Source: an uncultured Sinobacteraceae bacterium (GTDB lineage Bacteria; Pseudomonadota; Gammaproteobacteria; Nevskiales; Nevskiaceae). Taken from it: a DNA stretch of 64,000 nucleotides. The position numbers and the translations under genes are program-made. Positions 29,233 to 38,252 of the stretch are shown here, piece after piece (position 1 is the first letter of the stretch; the number at the start of each line of letters is the position of its first letter). The DNA lies in the NCBI GenBank assembly GCA_903822975.1, contig CAIJRD010000017.1, positions 104,393 to 168,392 of the forward strand. Reading direction: 5' to 3'. Under the pieces are notes generated by a model. It did not search any database, was not told where the DNA came from, and saw only the letters and a program-made list of their open reading frames with translations.

Positions 29233-29348
29233 AACAGCCCTATATGCGTACTGCACGAATCTAGCGTTGGCGCCAACGTTTACGGGCTTTTTAGGAAAAT
29301 TAGTGCTCCAATTGGAGCCTTGTGTGGCCCTATATATCCAGCTAAAGT

Positions 29349-29383
29349 GTTCCCCTGAACGTTCCCCCAGCCTTCGGGGGAAC
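29349..29383. promoter_or_regulatory. Candidate left-end arm-type integrase sites
   Basis: GTTCCCCT (29349-29356) and GTTCCCCC (29361-29368) repeat with a 12-bp period. An inverted GGGGGAAC (29376-29383) makes an 8-bp hairpin with the second copy. The same 12-bp-spaced GTTCCCCT pair occurs near the right end, which suggests arm-type binding sites for integrase or excisionase. Confidence 0.45.
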
Positions 29384-29401
29384 AGCCAATCGGGGATATC
29401 G

Positions 29402-30697
29402 TTGGCCGCAAAGCTTTTAACGGATTCGAGGATTCGAGCAGCTAAGGTCGGAGATCGCGAGCGGCTGCTCGCCGACGGCGATGGCCTGTTTCTGCGGCTA
29501 CGGCCAACCGGACGGGATTGGTTATTCGTTTACAGCTTTTCCGGCCGGCGAAGAAAGATGGGATTCGGCCCATATCCGGACATGAGCCTTGAACGTGCAC
29601 GGCAACAACTTGCGGACGCACGCGCGTTGGTTGCGAACGGCCAGGATCCAATTGAGTTCCGTGACAACGCGAAGGCAGCCAAGTTAGCGCATGAGGCAGA
29701 ACTGGCGTCGCGGCACACAGTTCGTTCGCTGTTTGAGCAGTGGCACGCGAAGGTCCTTGTTGGGGGCCGGCGTGATAACGGTAAAGAGATACAGCGGGTA
29801 ATGAAGACGGATGTACTTAATAAAATTGGCGCCCTGTACGCGGCCGATGTTCAGAGAACCCACATTAGAGAGGTGCTCAGCATCGTTCTTGCGCGTGGGT
29901 CGAAAGCGTCGGCAAACAAGACGCTCCAATATTTGAGGCAAATGTTCAGATTTGCCGTTAGTGAAGACATCCTGCCGGTCGATCCGACGGCTGGGCTTAC
30001 CAAAGAACGGCATGCCGGAGGGAGAGAAGCGGAGCGTTCGCGAATCCTCTCTGAGAGCGAGATTCGCGAGCTCGCAGTGAAGCTGCCGGACTCCGGGTTG
30101 CAACGATCGTCCCAGTTGGCCGCCTGGATTTTGCTCGGAACGATTTGCAGGATCGGCGAGTTGACGATGGCCAGATGGGAACACGTCGATTTTGCGGCAC
30201 GCACCTGGACGATTCCTGCCGCAACTGCAAAAAATGGGCGCGAGCACGTGATCAATCTTTCATTTTTTGCGATCGAACAGCTTCAAGCGCTGAAGCGCCT
30301 CTCGCTCAGCGAGATTTGGCTGTATCCGAACGCAAGCGGCAACGGCCACTTACACACCAAGGCGCTGCAAAAGCAATTCCGCGATCGCCAACGTTCTTCG
30401 GCATTAGCGCACCGCACGAAGCAAGTTGGCTGCTTGGTTTTGTCGGGTGGCGATTGGCGTGCGCACGATCTAAGACGAACCGGCGCGACCATTCTGGGTG
30501 AGCTAGGCACGCGCGCCGAGGTCATCGAGCGATGCCTCAATCACACGGAGCCCGACAGGCTGCGGCGGACGTACCAGCGGCAGGAGATGAAAGGTGATCG
30601 AATCGCAGCATTTGAGTTGCTAGGTGAGCGGCTGAGCCTGTTGACTCAGCCGAACCACAGCTCGGTCGTCACTGGGCGCTTTTCCACGGCAGCGTAG
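29402..30697 (+). CDS. P4-type tyrosine integrase
   Basis: 431 residues from a TTG at 29402 with CGGGGAT 5 bases upstream. The frame is open to 29267, but the family normally begins at LTDSRIRAAKVGDRERLLADGDGLFLRL. N-terminal DUF4102 arm-binding domain (about 1-85), SAM-like core-binding domain (about 100-190), then the catalytic domain with Arg in GTICRIGELTMARW, His-x-x-Arg in AHDLRRTGA and the nucleophile Tyr in RRTYQRQE. It catalyses integration and excision at the tRNA-Pro repeat. It reads inward from the left attachment site, at the end distal to the intact tRNA. Confidence 0.95.
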   Translation: MAAKLLTDSRIRAAKVGDRERLLADGDGLFLRLRPTGRDWLFVYSFSGRRRKMGFGPYPDMSLERARQQLADARALVANGQDPIEFRDNAKAAKLAHEAELASRHTVRSLFEQWHAKVLVGGRRDNGKEIQRVMKTDVLNKIGALYAADVQRTHIREVLSIVLARGSKASANKTLQYLRQMFRFAVSEDILPVDPTAGLTKERHAGGREAERSRILSESEIRELAVKLPDSGLQRSSQLAAWILLGTICRIGELTMARWEHVDFAARTWTIPAATAKNGREHVINLSFFAIEQLQALKRLSLSEIWLYPNASGNGHLHTKALQKQFRDRQRSSALAHRTKQVGCLVLSGGDWRAHDLRRTGATILGELGTRAEVIERCLNHTEPDRLRRTYQRQEMKGDRIAAFELLGERLSLLTQPNHSSVVTGRFSTAA

Positions 30698-30792
30698 TGC
30701 TGTTTCAAATTTTTGCACCGGACTGTCGCAATCTGCCGGGGCGACAGTCGGACGAGCGGACATCAAATCCGGCATTGAAAGGGGGTGATTGA

Positions 30793-31092
30793 ATGGACGT
30801 ATGTAAATTGATCGAAGGAATGGAAAAAGAGCCAGAGGATCTGACTGCCATCTGGCTGGCGGCTTATCCGGGCGACACTACGTTCGTGGAGGCTGTCAGT
30901 GGGGACTTGGCGACCGAGGTCGCGGCGCCAATTCTGATTCTTAATCGGCGTAAGGCGGCATGCGAATACGAGACCACGCAAGACGCGGATCGGAAAAGTC
31001 TCACATATGCCGCCGCCGATGCCGCGGAAGTCGCGCTTTTCCAATGCGTGGGTTTTGATTCCTACGATTTGCCGCCCGCCGAGCTGCACTGA
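30793..31092 (+). CDS. Hypothetical protein
   Basis: 99 residues with a good GGGGGTGATTG site before the ATG. Acidic, no signal peptide and no recognisable domain. The middle (TEVAAPILILNRRKAACEYETTQDADRKS) could be a short helical bundle. It is the first gene after the integrase on the same strand. Confidence 0.6.
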   Translation: MDVCKLIEGMEKEPEDLTAIWLAAYPGDTTFVEAVSGDLATEVAAPILILNRRKAACEYETTQDADRKSLTYAAADAAEVALFQCVGFDSYDLPPAELH

Positions 31093-31144
31093 AAGCTTTC
31101 GCCGAAACTGTCGCGCCTGGCATGCGAGCTGGGCGCGATAGCGA

Positions 31145-31876
31145 GTGTCAGCAAAGGGGGCGACCATTAAAACTTCAAAAACATGCGCGATTCATGGCAC
31201 GTACGATTTTGTCGACTCCGGTGACCTGCAGAAGGAATCGAATTCAAGAGGGGCGGCAGCTCACTTGGCGTGTCCTAAATGTCGATCCGATTTGGTTCGG
31301 TTGCCGATTCGCGAAATGCTTCGTAAATTTCGCGGCGAAATATGCGGGCGATCGGAAAGTTCGGAAGCCCAGATGCACGAAGCCGACTGGGAGAAAATAG
31401 CCGAGCTCGCTTGTTTACGATTGGTGCAAGAACAGGAGCGCAGTGCCTGGATTCAATTTGTTGCAAAGTTGGATCGAAATGCGTTGCAACAGAGGAAAGC
31501 GCTTGCTGACGCGGATGCGGGCGAAAGTGTCCAGAAGGTTTTAGATTCCGAAGGTAAATCGATTTGGTCGAATCATGGCGATAAATTGCTTTTGGGTAAC
31601 CACCCGGTAATCGGGCCTGCCTGGAAGGAATTTTTAGCCATGAGCAATTTCGAGAAAGTCACTTGGTTTTCCGGGATCAAGGACGGCCTCGCTCTTCAGA
31701 GCCTAGAAAAAGTGTCGGACGCTGCCGTTTCCAGAGTAATCGCAAGCGACATCTTGGAGCGACACCCCACAATCGGCCAGACACACAAAGAGCTGGCCAG
31801 AATATTTCAAAAACACATATCTAGAGCGCGAAATCCTACCCACAAGGGCGCGAAGCGGACCAAAAAGATAAGTTGA
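31145..31876 (+). CDS. Hypothetical protein with a possible zinc ribbon
   Basis: 243 residues from a GTG at 31145; no strong ribosome site, so a later start is possible. Cys14-x2-His17 and Cys43-x2-Cys46 could bind one zinc. The rest is mainly helical and charged with a Lys/Arg-rich tail (HKGAKRTKKIS), which suggests nucleic-acid contact. No family recognised. It lies between the integrase region and the AlpA-like gene and is less GC-rich than the chromosome. Confidence 0.55.
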   Translation: MSAKGATIKTSKTCAIHGTYDFVDSGDLQKESNSRGAAAHLACPKCRSDLVRLPIREMLRKFRGEICGRSESSEAQMHEADWEKIAELACLRLVQEQERSAWIQFVAKLDRNALQQRKALADADAGESVQKVLDSEGKSIWSNHGDKLLLGNHPVIGPAWKEFLAMSNFEKVTWFSGIKDGLALQSLEKVSDAAVSRVIASDILERHPTIGQTHKELARIFQKHISRARNPTHKGAKRTKKIS

Positions 31877-32016
31877 CTGTCGCCGGCTCGAAAGTGGCAA
31901 CGTTGTCGCAAATCAAATCAAAACGTAACCCATAGTTTGCGACAAAAAGAATAAGCAACCTTGCAGCGCCTCACGGCTGCACACGCAATTATGCGTGGGC
32001 ACAACTGCAGGGACTT

Positions 32017-32280
32017 ATGACACAAACTAGTTCGGAGAGGCAGGCTCAAGAGCTGCCGGATGCGCTTAAGCTTTTCGACGAGCTGCCGGATTCAGCGCAC
32101 GTAAACATTCACGTCGTCAACGCTCTCAGAGGTCGCTGTTCGACTTCCACGCGTCGCGACGTCAAGCGCGGTTTGCTACCGGCGCCCCATCGACTTGGGC
32201 CTCGATCGGTAAGGTGGTCGGTACGCGAGCTTCGGATCGCGTTCGCAGCACAAAAATCACCGGCCACGCCTCATGCGTAG
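32017..32280 (+). CDS. AlpA-like helix-turn-helix regulator
   Basis: 87 residues. The C-terminal half (NALRGRCSTSTRRDVKRGLL, then PAPHRLGPRSVRWSVRELR) has the layout of AlpA/MerR-type winged helices, where a short HTH is followed by P-x-P-x-x-LG-x-R-x-x-RW. In P4-type elements such proteins activate integrase or act as excisionase. It starts a run of tightly overlapping genes (8-base overlap with the next), so it may control the replication/tail block. Confidence 0.7.
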   Translation: MTQTSSERQAQELPDALKLFDELPDSAHVNIHVVNALRGRCSTSTRRDVKRGLLPAPHRLGPRSVRWSVRELRIAFAAQKSPATPHA

Positions 32281-32545
32281 GCCGACGATCATCCTACTAG
32301 CCGCCGCGAAGCCGAAGCGCTCGTCACGTCCTGCGATCCCCGAGTTTCTCGGGCCACGCGCTCGGCGCACGATCTTGAAGTCCTTCGCGCGAGACCTTAC
32401 CACCGGGGTCTTGCAAACCGTCGATACCGCCGCCGGCCGCATCGTCCCACGTTCGAATTTGCTCGACTGGCTCGGGACCGAACTTCACAAAGCTCACGTG
32501 GTTCGTGGCGACGCAATCTTGCGCGCTTTCGGCGGTGCGAAATGA
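32273..32545 (+). CDS. Hypothetical protein in the element's operon
   Basis: 90 residues, Arg/Lys-rich at the N-terminus. No recognised domain; TVDTAAGRIVPRSNLLDWL could be part of a small DNA-binding fold. It overlaps the AlpA-like gene by 8 bases and the next gene by 4 (ATGA), which supports it being real. Confidence 0.6.
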   Translation: MRRPTIILLAAAKPKRSSRPAIPEFLGPRARRTILKSFARDLTTGVLQTVDTAAGRIVPRSNLLDWLGTELHKAHVVRGDAILRAFGGAK

Positions 32546-32988
32546 TCTCGGGCGATCAACCGACTGTAGGCGCCCGAGTTTCGTTTCGCGACGGTGGCGA
32601 CGTTCGCATCGGCAAGGTTCGATCAGTTGGTCGCGATGGCTGCAAGATCGACGCCGAACCAGATCGCCGGCGCTACAAAGTGCTCCACAGCGACATGCTG
32701 GCGATCGTTGGTGCTACTGAAACGGAACCAGCCGAGCCCGAAAAAATCGGGAAGGCGATGGTTCTGGTTTCAGCAGCGGATCGGGCTGCTGCGAGACGCG
32801 TCGATGCCGAAAACCAGCCTCGCTCGGCGGCGGTTGTCAAAGCCGATTCGGCGATCGCCCTGTTCTTCGAAGGCGAAGGTCAGCCAAGCGTTGCATTGAA
32901 GTCGATCGTCGCGGACGCCCCTATTCAGGGACTACTGCGCCGTTTGAGACAACTTTTCATCCCGTCAAAAAATAGGAGAAATCCGTGA
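32542..32988 (+). CDS. Hypothetical protein, small beta-barrel-like N-terminus
   Basis: 148 residues. The first ~60 residues (GARVSFRDGGDVRIGKVRSV ... RRYKVLHSDMLAIVG) look like an SH3/KOW-like small barrel often seen in phage and plasmid DNA-interacting proteins. The C-terminus is basic (LLRRLRQLFIPSKNRRNP). It starts inside the previous stop (ATGA) and ends over the next GTG start. Confidence 0.6.
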   Translation: MISGDQPTVGARVSFRDGGDVRIGKVRSVGRDGCKIDAEPDRRRYKVLHSDMLAIVGATETEPAEPEKIGKAMVLVSAADRAAARRVDAENQPRSAAVVKADSAIALFFEGEGQPSVALKSIVADAPIQGLLRRLRQLFIPSKNRRNP

Positions 32989-33197
32989 TTAATCCGCTTG
33001 AATCTTGCCGGCACTGCCGCTTTTTCCACCTCGATCAGACCATCGTATCGACCGGCCGCGGGTTCTGCCGGCGGTTTCCGCCGAACGGACGCAATGGCTG
33101 GCCAATGGTCGATCCGGCCGACTTCTGCGGCGAGTTTGGACGCGGCAGCGGACCAGCAGAAGCGCAGCCGCAGGCCGCATTGGAGCGCGCAGCGTGA
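32985..33197 (+). CDS. Small four-cysteine protein
   Basis: 70 residues from GTG 32985 with TAGGAGAA upstream. Cys8-x2-Cys11-x16-Cys28-x19-Cys48 is a pattern seen in small phage-borne zinc or Fe-S proteins. GRGFCRRFPPNGRNGWP is the conserved-looking centre. Overlaps its neighbours by 4 bases on each side. Function unknown. Confidence 0.65.
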   Translation: MINPLESCRHCRFFHLDQTIVSTGRGFCRRFPPNGRNGWPMVDPADFCGEFGRGSGPAEAQPQAALERAA

Positions 33198-33457
33198 ACG
33201 AAAAGCTATGGAGCGTGCTGCGCGCGTATGAGCAACAGAAAGCCCCGATCGGCGAAGTAATGGCAGCACTTCGCGGAGCTCGCGAGCGTCACCATGCAGC
33301 CGGCCTGGAAATTACTGAGTTCGCCGATAGCCTCGCCGCTGTTCTCGAGAAACGCGTCGAGAATTTGCAGCAGCGCTTTGCGCGTCTCAGCACATCAAAC
33401 AACGAACTCGCCGGCAATGAGCCAACGGGTTCCGAAAACGTCGGAGACAAAACGTGA
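33194..33457 (+). CDS. Hypothetical helical protein
   Basis: 87 residues from GTG 33194, overlapping the previous stop by 4 bases; a longer in-frame extension would run through the previous gene and is less likely. Almost entirely helical with heptad-like spacing (RERHHAAGLEITEFADSLAAVLEKRVENLQQRF), so a coiled coil is likely. Function unknown. Confidence 0.6.
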   Translation: MNEKLWSVLRAYEQQKAPIGEVMAALRGARERHHAAGLEITEFADSLAAVLEKRVENLQQRFARLSTSNNELAGNEPTGSENVGDKT

Positions 33458-34320
33458 CCTTGACTGAATCGCAGCTTCGCGAGGCCAACTCGTATTTCGC
33501 GTCTCGCAACATTGACGTTCCGGCCGATTTCGTCGCCGACGGAAAGTGCCATCCGCTCGACTTCGCAAAAACCAAGTTCATCTGGGGGTCGCCCGATGTC
33601 CCTCTGCTCGGCGCGCTTGACCTATGTGCCGCAACTGGAATTCAACACTGGGAGCCTGAATATGCACGGCGGCTCACCGGTGGCGAAAAATGGCGCTGGG
33701 ACCTGCAGCGCTCAATTTTGAGCAACGAGTTCGGCAAGTTGAGACGGGACAAGGCGGAAGCCTGTCGCGATGGTGCTTCGACCATATGGAATTCAGCGAA
33801 GCCACTCGACTTGCCTGCGGATCCGTCGCTTCGGCAGATTGGCGATCAGATCGTAATGCAAGTTGCCGATTGCGCCGGCCGCCTTCACGGCCTGGCATTC
33901 GCTGAGGGCGAGAAGCCGCTTCGCTTCTTGGCCGGAACAATCTGGAGCGGCCATTTTCATTTGCTGGGTCCCGTGTCGGGTCCGAGGCCGATCGCAGTTT
34001 GCATCGATTTGCCCAGCGCGCTTGTGATCCGCAACCTCACGGGTTGGGCAACTGCGGTTGCATTTGTGCCAGAAAACTTGATGGGCGCTGCGCTTGCGCT
34101 GCGCGGGCATTGGGGAGCACCAGTTGCGATATGTGTCGGGCGCGATAGCGAAAGTCTGGCTTACGCGGCAGACCGCGCGGCGGCAAGCGTGTTCGGTCGA
34201 GTGTTGAAGCCTCCGCGCGGCGATTCAAGACGCACATGGTCCGAATATGCGAGCGCAGTGGGCCTCCAGCGGGCTGGGCACGAACTGCAATGCGGTGCCC
34301 GCGGCTTCGGCCCGGTTTGA
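33454..34320 (+). CDS. Divergent Toprim/primase-like protein
   Basis: 288 residues from GTG 33454, overlapping the previous stop (GTGA). The C-terminal half reads like the Toprim part of P4/phage primases: HGLAFAEGEKPLRFLAGTIWSGHFHLLGP is followed by PIAVCIDLPSALVIRNLTGWATAVAFVPENLM, then PVAICVGRDSESLAYAADRAA. Those stretches occupy the places where primases have CEG-x-ATA and the DxD loop. The catalytic glutamate appears to be Asp (CIDLPSA) and the DxD is reduced to RDSE, so it may be inactive or altered. The position just before replication genes supports a replication role. Confidence 0.55.
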   Translation: MTLTESQLREANSYFASRNIDVPADFVADGKCHPLDFAKTKFIWGSPDVPLLGALDLCAATGIQHWEPEYARRLTGGEKWRWDLQRSILSNEFGKLRRDKAEACRDGASTIWNSAKPLDLPADPSLRQIGDQIVMQVADCAGRLHGLAFAEGEKPLRFLAGTIWSGHFHLLGPVSGPRPIAVCIDLPSALVIRNLTGWATAVAFVPENLMGAALALRGHWGAPVAICVGRDSESLAYAADRAAASVFGRVLKPPRGDSRRTWSEYASAVGLQRAGHELQCGARGFGPV

Positions 34321-34350
34321 CAGCCCAGATCAAATTGAAAGGGATACGGC

Positions 34351-35294
<944 letters not shown>

Positions 35295-35295
<1 letters not shown>

Positions 35296-36047
35296 TGAAC
35301 GGCCAGATTGTTGAGGTCTTCAATGCGGTTTTTGAAACACTCGTGCAAGCCGATTTGGTTTGCCCCGAGCACGGACCATACACCAGCGAAATCGTGCGGT
35401 TCGCCGGACACCAGCAATGGAGCCCTTGCAGGCGGTGCGCGATTCGGGATCTTCGCGCTATTGCAGCTCGCGAAAGCGGCGAGGCTGCCAGGCAGCGAAT
35501 CCAAAATCGGGTCGAGCGTGCCGGTGTTCCGAAAATCTACGCTGCGGCGTTGCTTGAAAATTGCGATCAAGCCGCTGCTGTCACCGAATGGCTTAAGAGC
35601 CCAAGTTCGAGCCTGGCACTGCTAGGCAACATCGGGACAGGGAAAACCTACCTCGCGTGCGCCGCGCTGATCTCAGCGGCTATCCAAGGCCGCGAGTGCC
35701 GATACGTAACCGCAGCCGGGTTTCTGCGATCACTGCGGTCATCCTGGGGGCAACCGGGCGATGAAATGACCGTGCTGCGGCCGCTGACCGAATGCGATCT
35801 GCTCGTCCTTGATGACATCGGGGCCAATCGCGCGGTTGAGCATGACGACGTGAGCGTGCACGAACTGGTAGTCGAACGGGTCGAGCGCGGCGCGAAGACG
35901 ATTTTTGTTTCGAACTTGGCGCCAGACGGCCTTCGCATGCGGATGGGAATGCGCGCCTTCGATCGCATGCGCGCAGGTTGCGTGCAGATCAGCATGGTCG
36001 GCGAGAGCCGTCGTAAACCAAGTGGGGTGATTAATGACAAACGTTAA
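35295..36047 (+). CDS. DnaC-like helicase loader ATPase
   Basis: 250 residues from ATG 35295, overlapping the previous TGA by 1 base. An N-terminal cysteine cluster (Cys23, Cys45, Cys48) is followed by an AAA+ core: Walker A GNIGTGKT (111-118), Walker B LLVLDDIG (169-176), sensor-1-like FVSNL and an arginine-rich DRMRAGCVQISM. This is the DnaC/IstB-type loader that places the host DnaB helicase at the origin bound by the preceding protein. Confidence 0.85.
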
Positions 36048-36381
36048 CGCATCGATGCCGGCAGCCGATCGAATCGCCATGCAACACGAGAAGCTTGAGG
36101 AGGCCGAGCAGTTATTCCGACAGATTGGCGTCTGCGAACTCGCTGCGACGCGATGCCTTTGGCACGCGACAAAACGTTGGACTGAAGCGGGCGGGTCGAT
36201 CGATGTACTCGAGGATTTCGATCGGGTGCTCGAGCAGCAGTTGCGCATCGCTCAGAAACTCGCGGCGATCCAGGCGGAGTGGCGTGAGGTCGTTCAGGCG
36301 ACCGAACTCGACCTTTTGGACCTTGCACAGGCGCTCGCGCTAAAAACGGAAGCACTCGAGGCTTCGAGGGTGGTGCACTGA
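36034..36381 (+). CDS. Hypothetical coiled-coil protein
   Basis: 115 residues, overlapping the dnaC-like gene by 14 bases and the next gene by 1. Highly helical with Leu/Ala/Glu heptads across about 60-110. No family recognised. Its place between replication and tail-like genes suggests a small accessory or chaperone-like protein, but that is only context. Confidence 0.6.
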   Translation: MTNVNASMPAADRIAMQHEKLEEAEQLFRQIGVCELAATRCLWHATKRWTEAGGSIDVLEDFDRVLEQQLRIAQKLAAIQAEWREVVQATELDLLDLAQALALKTEALEASRVVH

Positions 36382-38252
36382 TGAATCCGACGATTACGGT
36401 CACCGCGAATGTGCAGAGCGGCGTTGCCGGTGTCCGGCAATATACGAAGTCGCTCGATGAAATGCGCAAGAGCCTCCGCGCCGCCGGCGGTGACATCGAC
36501 AAGCTTGCTAGCGAAGAGCAGGAGCTGTGGGACCAACTCAATGAGCATGTGCAGCAGGGTCTCAATACCAAGCTCGGTGCCAGCACTCGCCGCAGGTTAG
36601 CGTCGCTCGGCCTCGCCGATTCGCATGTCGCCGACATCCTGCGCTCCCGGCTATCTGCAAGCGATGCCCAAGACCGTGCCCTGAAGGAACGCCTAGTGGG
36701 CACATTCGGCGGTGGCGCGGTCAGTTCGTCGGAAGCAAGCCACAGCACTGTAGGCGGAGCGTTTGTCCGACCGATCGCCGCCGCAGGACGCGGTATCGCG
36801 CGATCATTCGGACTCCCGCTGGCTGAACTCGGCGCCGGATCAGTCCTGGGCGTCGCAGGGGGCCTCGGTGCTGCGGCACTGGTCGACATCGGAACAGGTG
36901 CCTACCGCGGCATGCAGCGCGAGCGCCAGCGGCTGCCGGAGCTTGATCAGTTTTATCGGCAACTCTCAACAGCGTCCGGCGGATTCGACGCGTTGAATGA
37001 TTCGGTCAAGAAGGCAACGAGCGGCTTGCGGCTCACCTACGAGCAAAGCCAAGCGCTAGTCCAGCAATACGCGCATGGCGCCGCGTTGTCGAACGCCGGA
37101 CTCGCCGTGAATGGCATGCGCGATGCCGTTGGGTTCGGGCGCGCGTACGGGCTCGATCCGAGTTCAGTGGTTGGCGCGCTATCAACAATCGAGCGCAATG
37201 GCGGCGGCGGAGTCAGCAATCGCCGCATCGAAATGGCGTTGGGCGATATCGCCAGCTCGGCCGGCAAGACGGTGAACATGGAGTCGATGCTCCAATCGCT
37301 GGCGCAGATGATCCAAGAAATGCGGATGACCAGCGGCACCGCGCCGGATGAAAAGTGGCTGCTGTCGATGTTCGGCGCGATGAACCGTAGCGGCAATCCC
37401 GCGCTTGAGGGTGCCGCCGGCGGCAGCACGCTTGATGGTGCGCTCAACTCGCTCAAAACCGGCGGCCGCCGCAGTGAGGCGGGGCTGTCGTTTCTCTATG
37501 GCCAACTGGCGCGCGCAAACCCGGATATCGCCGGCAATCCGTACCTGCTAGAGGACCTCGTCCAAAATCCGTCGATGAGCGCCAAGCAGCTTGGCATCGG
37601 CGCCGGCACGTCTGCAGGTTTCGACACCGCGCTGGCCGCGCTCGGCATTCGAAAGGGAGGCGGCGCGCTTAATAAGCGCGACTTCATCGGCTCGCGCACC
37701 GCCGACATCTTGTCCGGCCTCTTTGGCTTCGACAACGACGAAAAAGCGTTCGCATTCGCGCAGGCATACATCGGCGGCCGCGACGAGAGCGTGAGCCCGT
37801 TGGCGGGCTTATACGCGAAGTATGGTTTGACAGCCGACAAGGTTGGGCCTGGTGCCGAGCGCCAGCTCCGCGACATCGCCGAAGGCCATTTCGGAGACGT
37901 TAAAAATCGCCTCTACGGCCCGCGACCCGATGCGACGATCGATGGGGAAACTGGCTACGTCGATTACACCGCACCGCAAAGATGGACTCGTCGAATGATG
38001 GGATCCGAGCAGGATGTTATTCGCGACATCCTCGCGCAGGGTGGCGAACGCACCCAGGGCAGCGACATTGATTCATCGAATGCCAGCTTGATCCGATCGA
38101 ACGCAGACCTCGGCGAGCACCTCGAGGGCGTCGCAAGCGGAATGCGCGATTTGAGCGGTGCGATGCAACGCATTCTTGGCGGCACCTATGGATCGGATTT
38201 GGCCGCTACCCCCAGTGATCGCGCGCAGTCAGCGGGAGCCACCAAGAAATGA
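36381..38252 (+). CDS. Tail tape-measure-like protein
   Basis: 623 residues. The N-terminus (TITVTANVQSGVAGVRQYTKSLDEMRKSLRAAGG) has the beta-strand-then-helix opening common in phage tail tape-measure proteins. A hydrophobic Gly/Ala-rich segment follows (about 141-175, LGAGSVLGVAGGLGAAALV), then long Ser/Gly/Asn-rich helical stretches. If it is a tape measure at ~1.5 A per residue it would fit a tail of roughly 90 nm. The next gene is hub-like and overlaps it by 4 bases, which supports the idea. I find no direct motif proof; a generic structural protein is the alternative. Confidence 0.5.
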   Translation: MNPTITVTANVQSGVAGVRQYTKSLDEMRKSLRAAGGDIDKLASEEQELWDQLNEHVQQGLNTKLGASTRRRLASLGLADSHVADILRSRLSASDAQDRALKERLVGTFGGGAVSSSEASHSTVGGAFVRPIAAAGRGIARSFGLPLAELGAGSVLGVAGGLGAAALVDIGTGAYRGMQRERQRLPELDQFYRQLSTASGGFDALNDSVKKATSGLRLTYEQSQALVQQYAHGAALSNAGLAVNGMRDAVGFGRAYGLDPSSVVGALSTIERNGGGGVSNRRIEMALGDIASSAGKTVNMESMLQSLAQMIQEMRMTSGTAPDEKWLLSMFGAMNRSGNPALEGAAGGSTLDGALNSLKTGGRRSEAGLSFLYGQLARANPDIAGNPYLLEDLVQNPSMSAKQLGIGAGTSAGFDTALAALGIRKGGGALNKRDFIGSRTADILSGLFGFDNDEKAFAFAQAYIGGRDESVSPLAGLYAKYGLTADKVGPGAERQLRDIAEGHFGDVKNRLYGPRPDATIDGETGYVDYTAPQRWTRRMMGSEQDVIRDILAQGGERTQGSDIDSSNASLIRSNADLGEHLEGVASGMRDLSGAMQRILGGTYGSDLAATPSDRAQSAGATKK

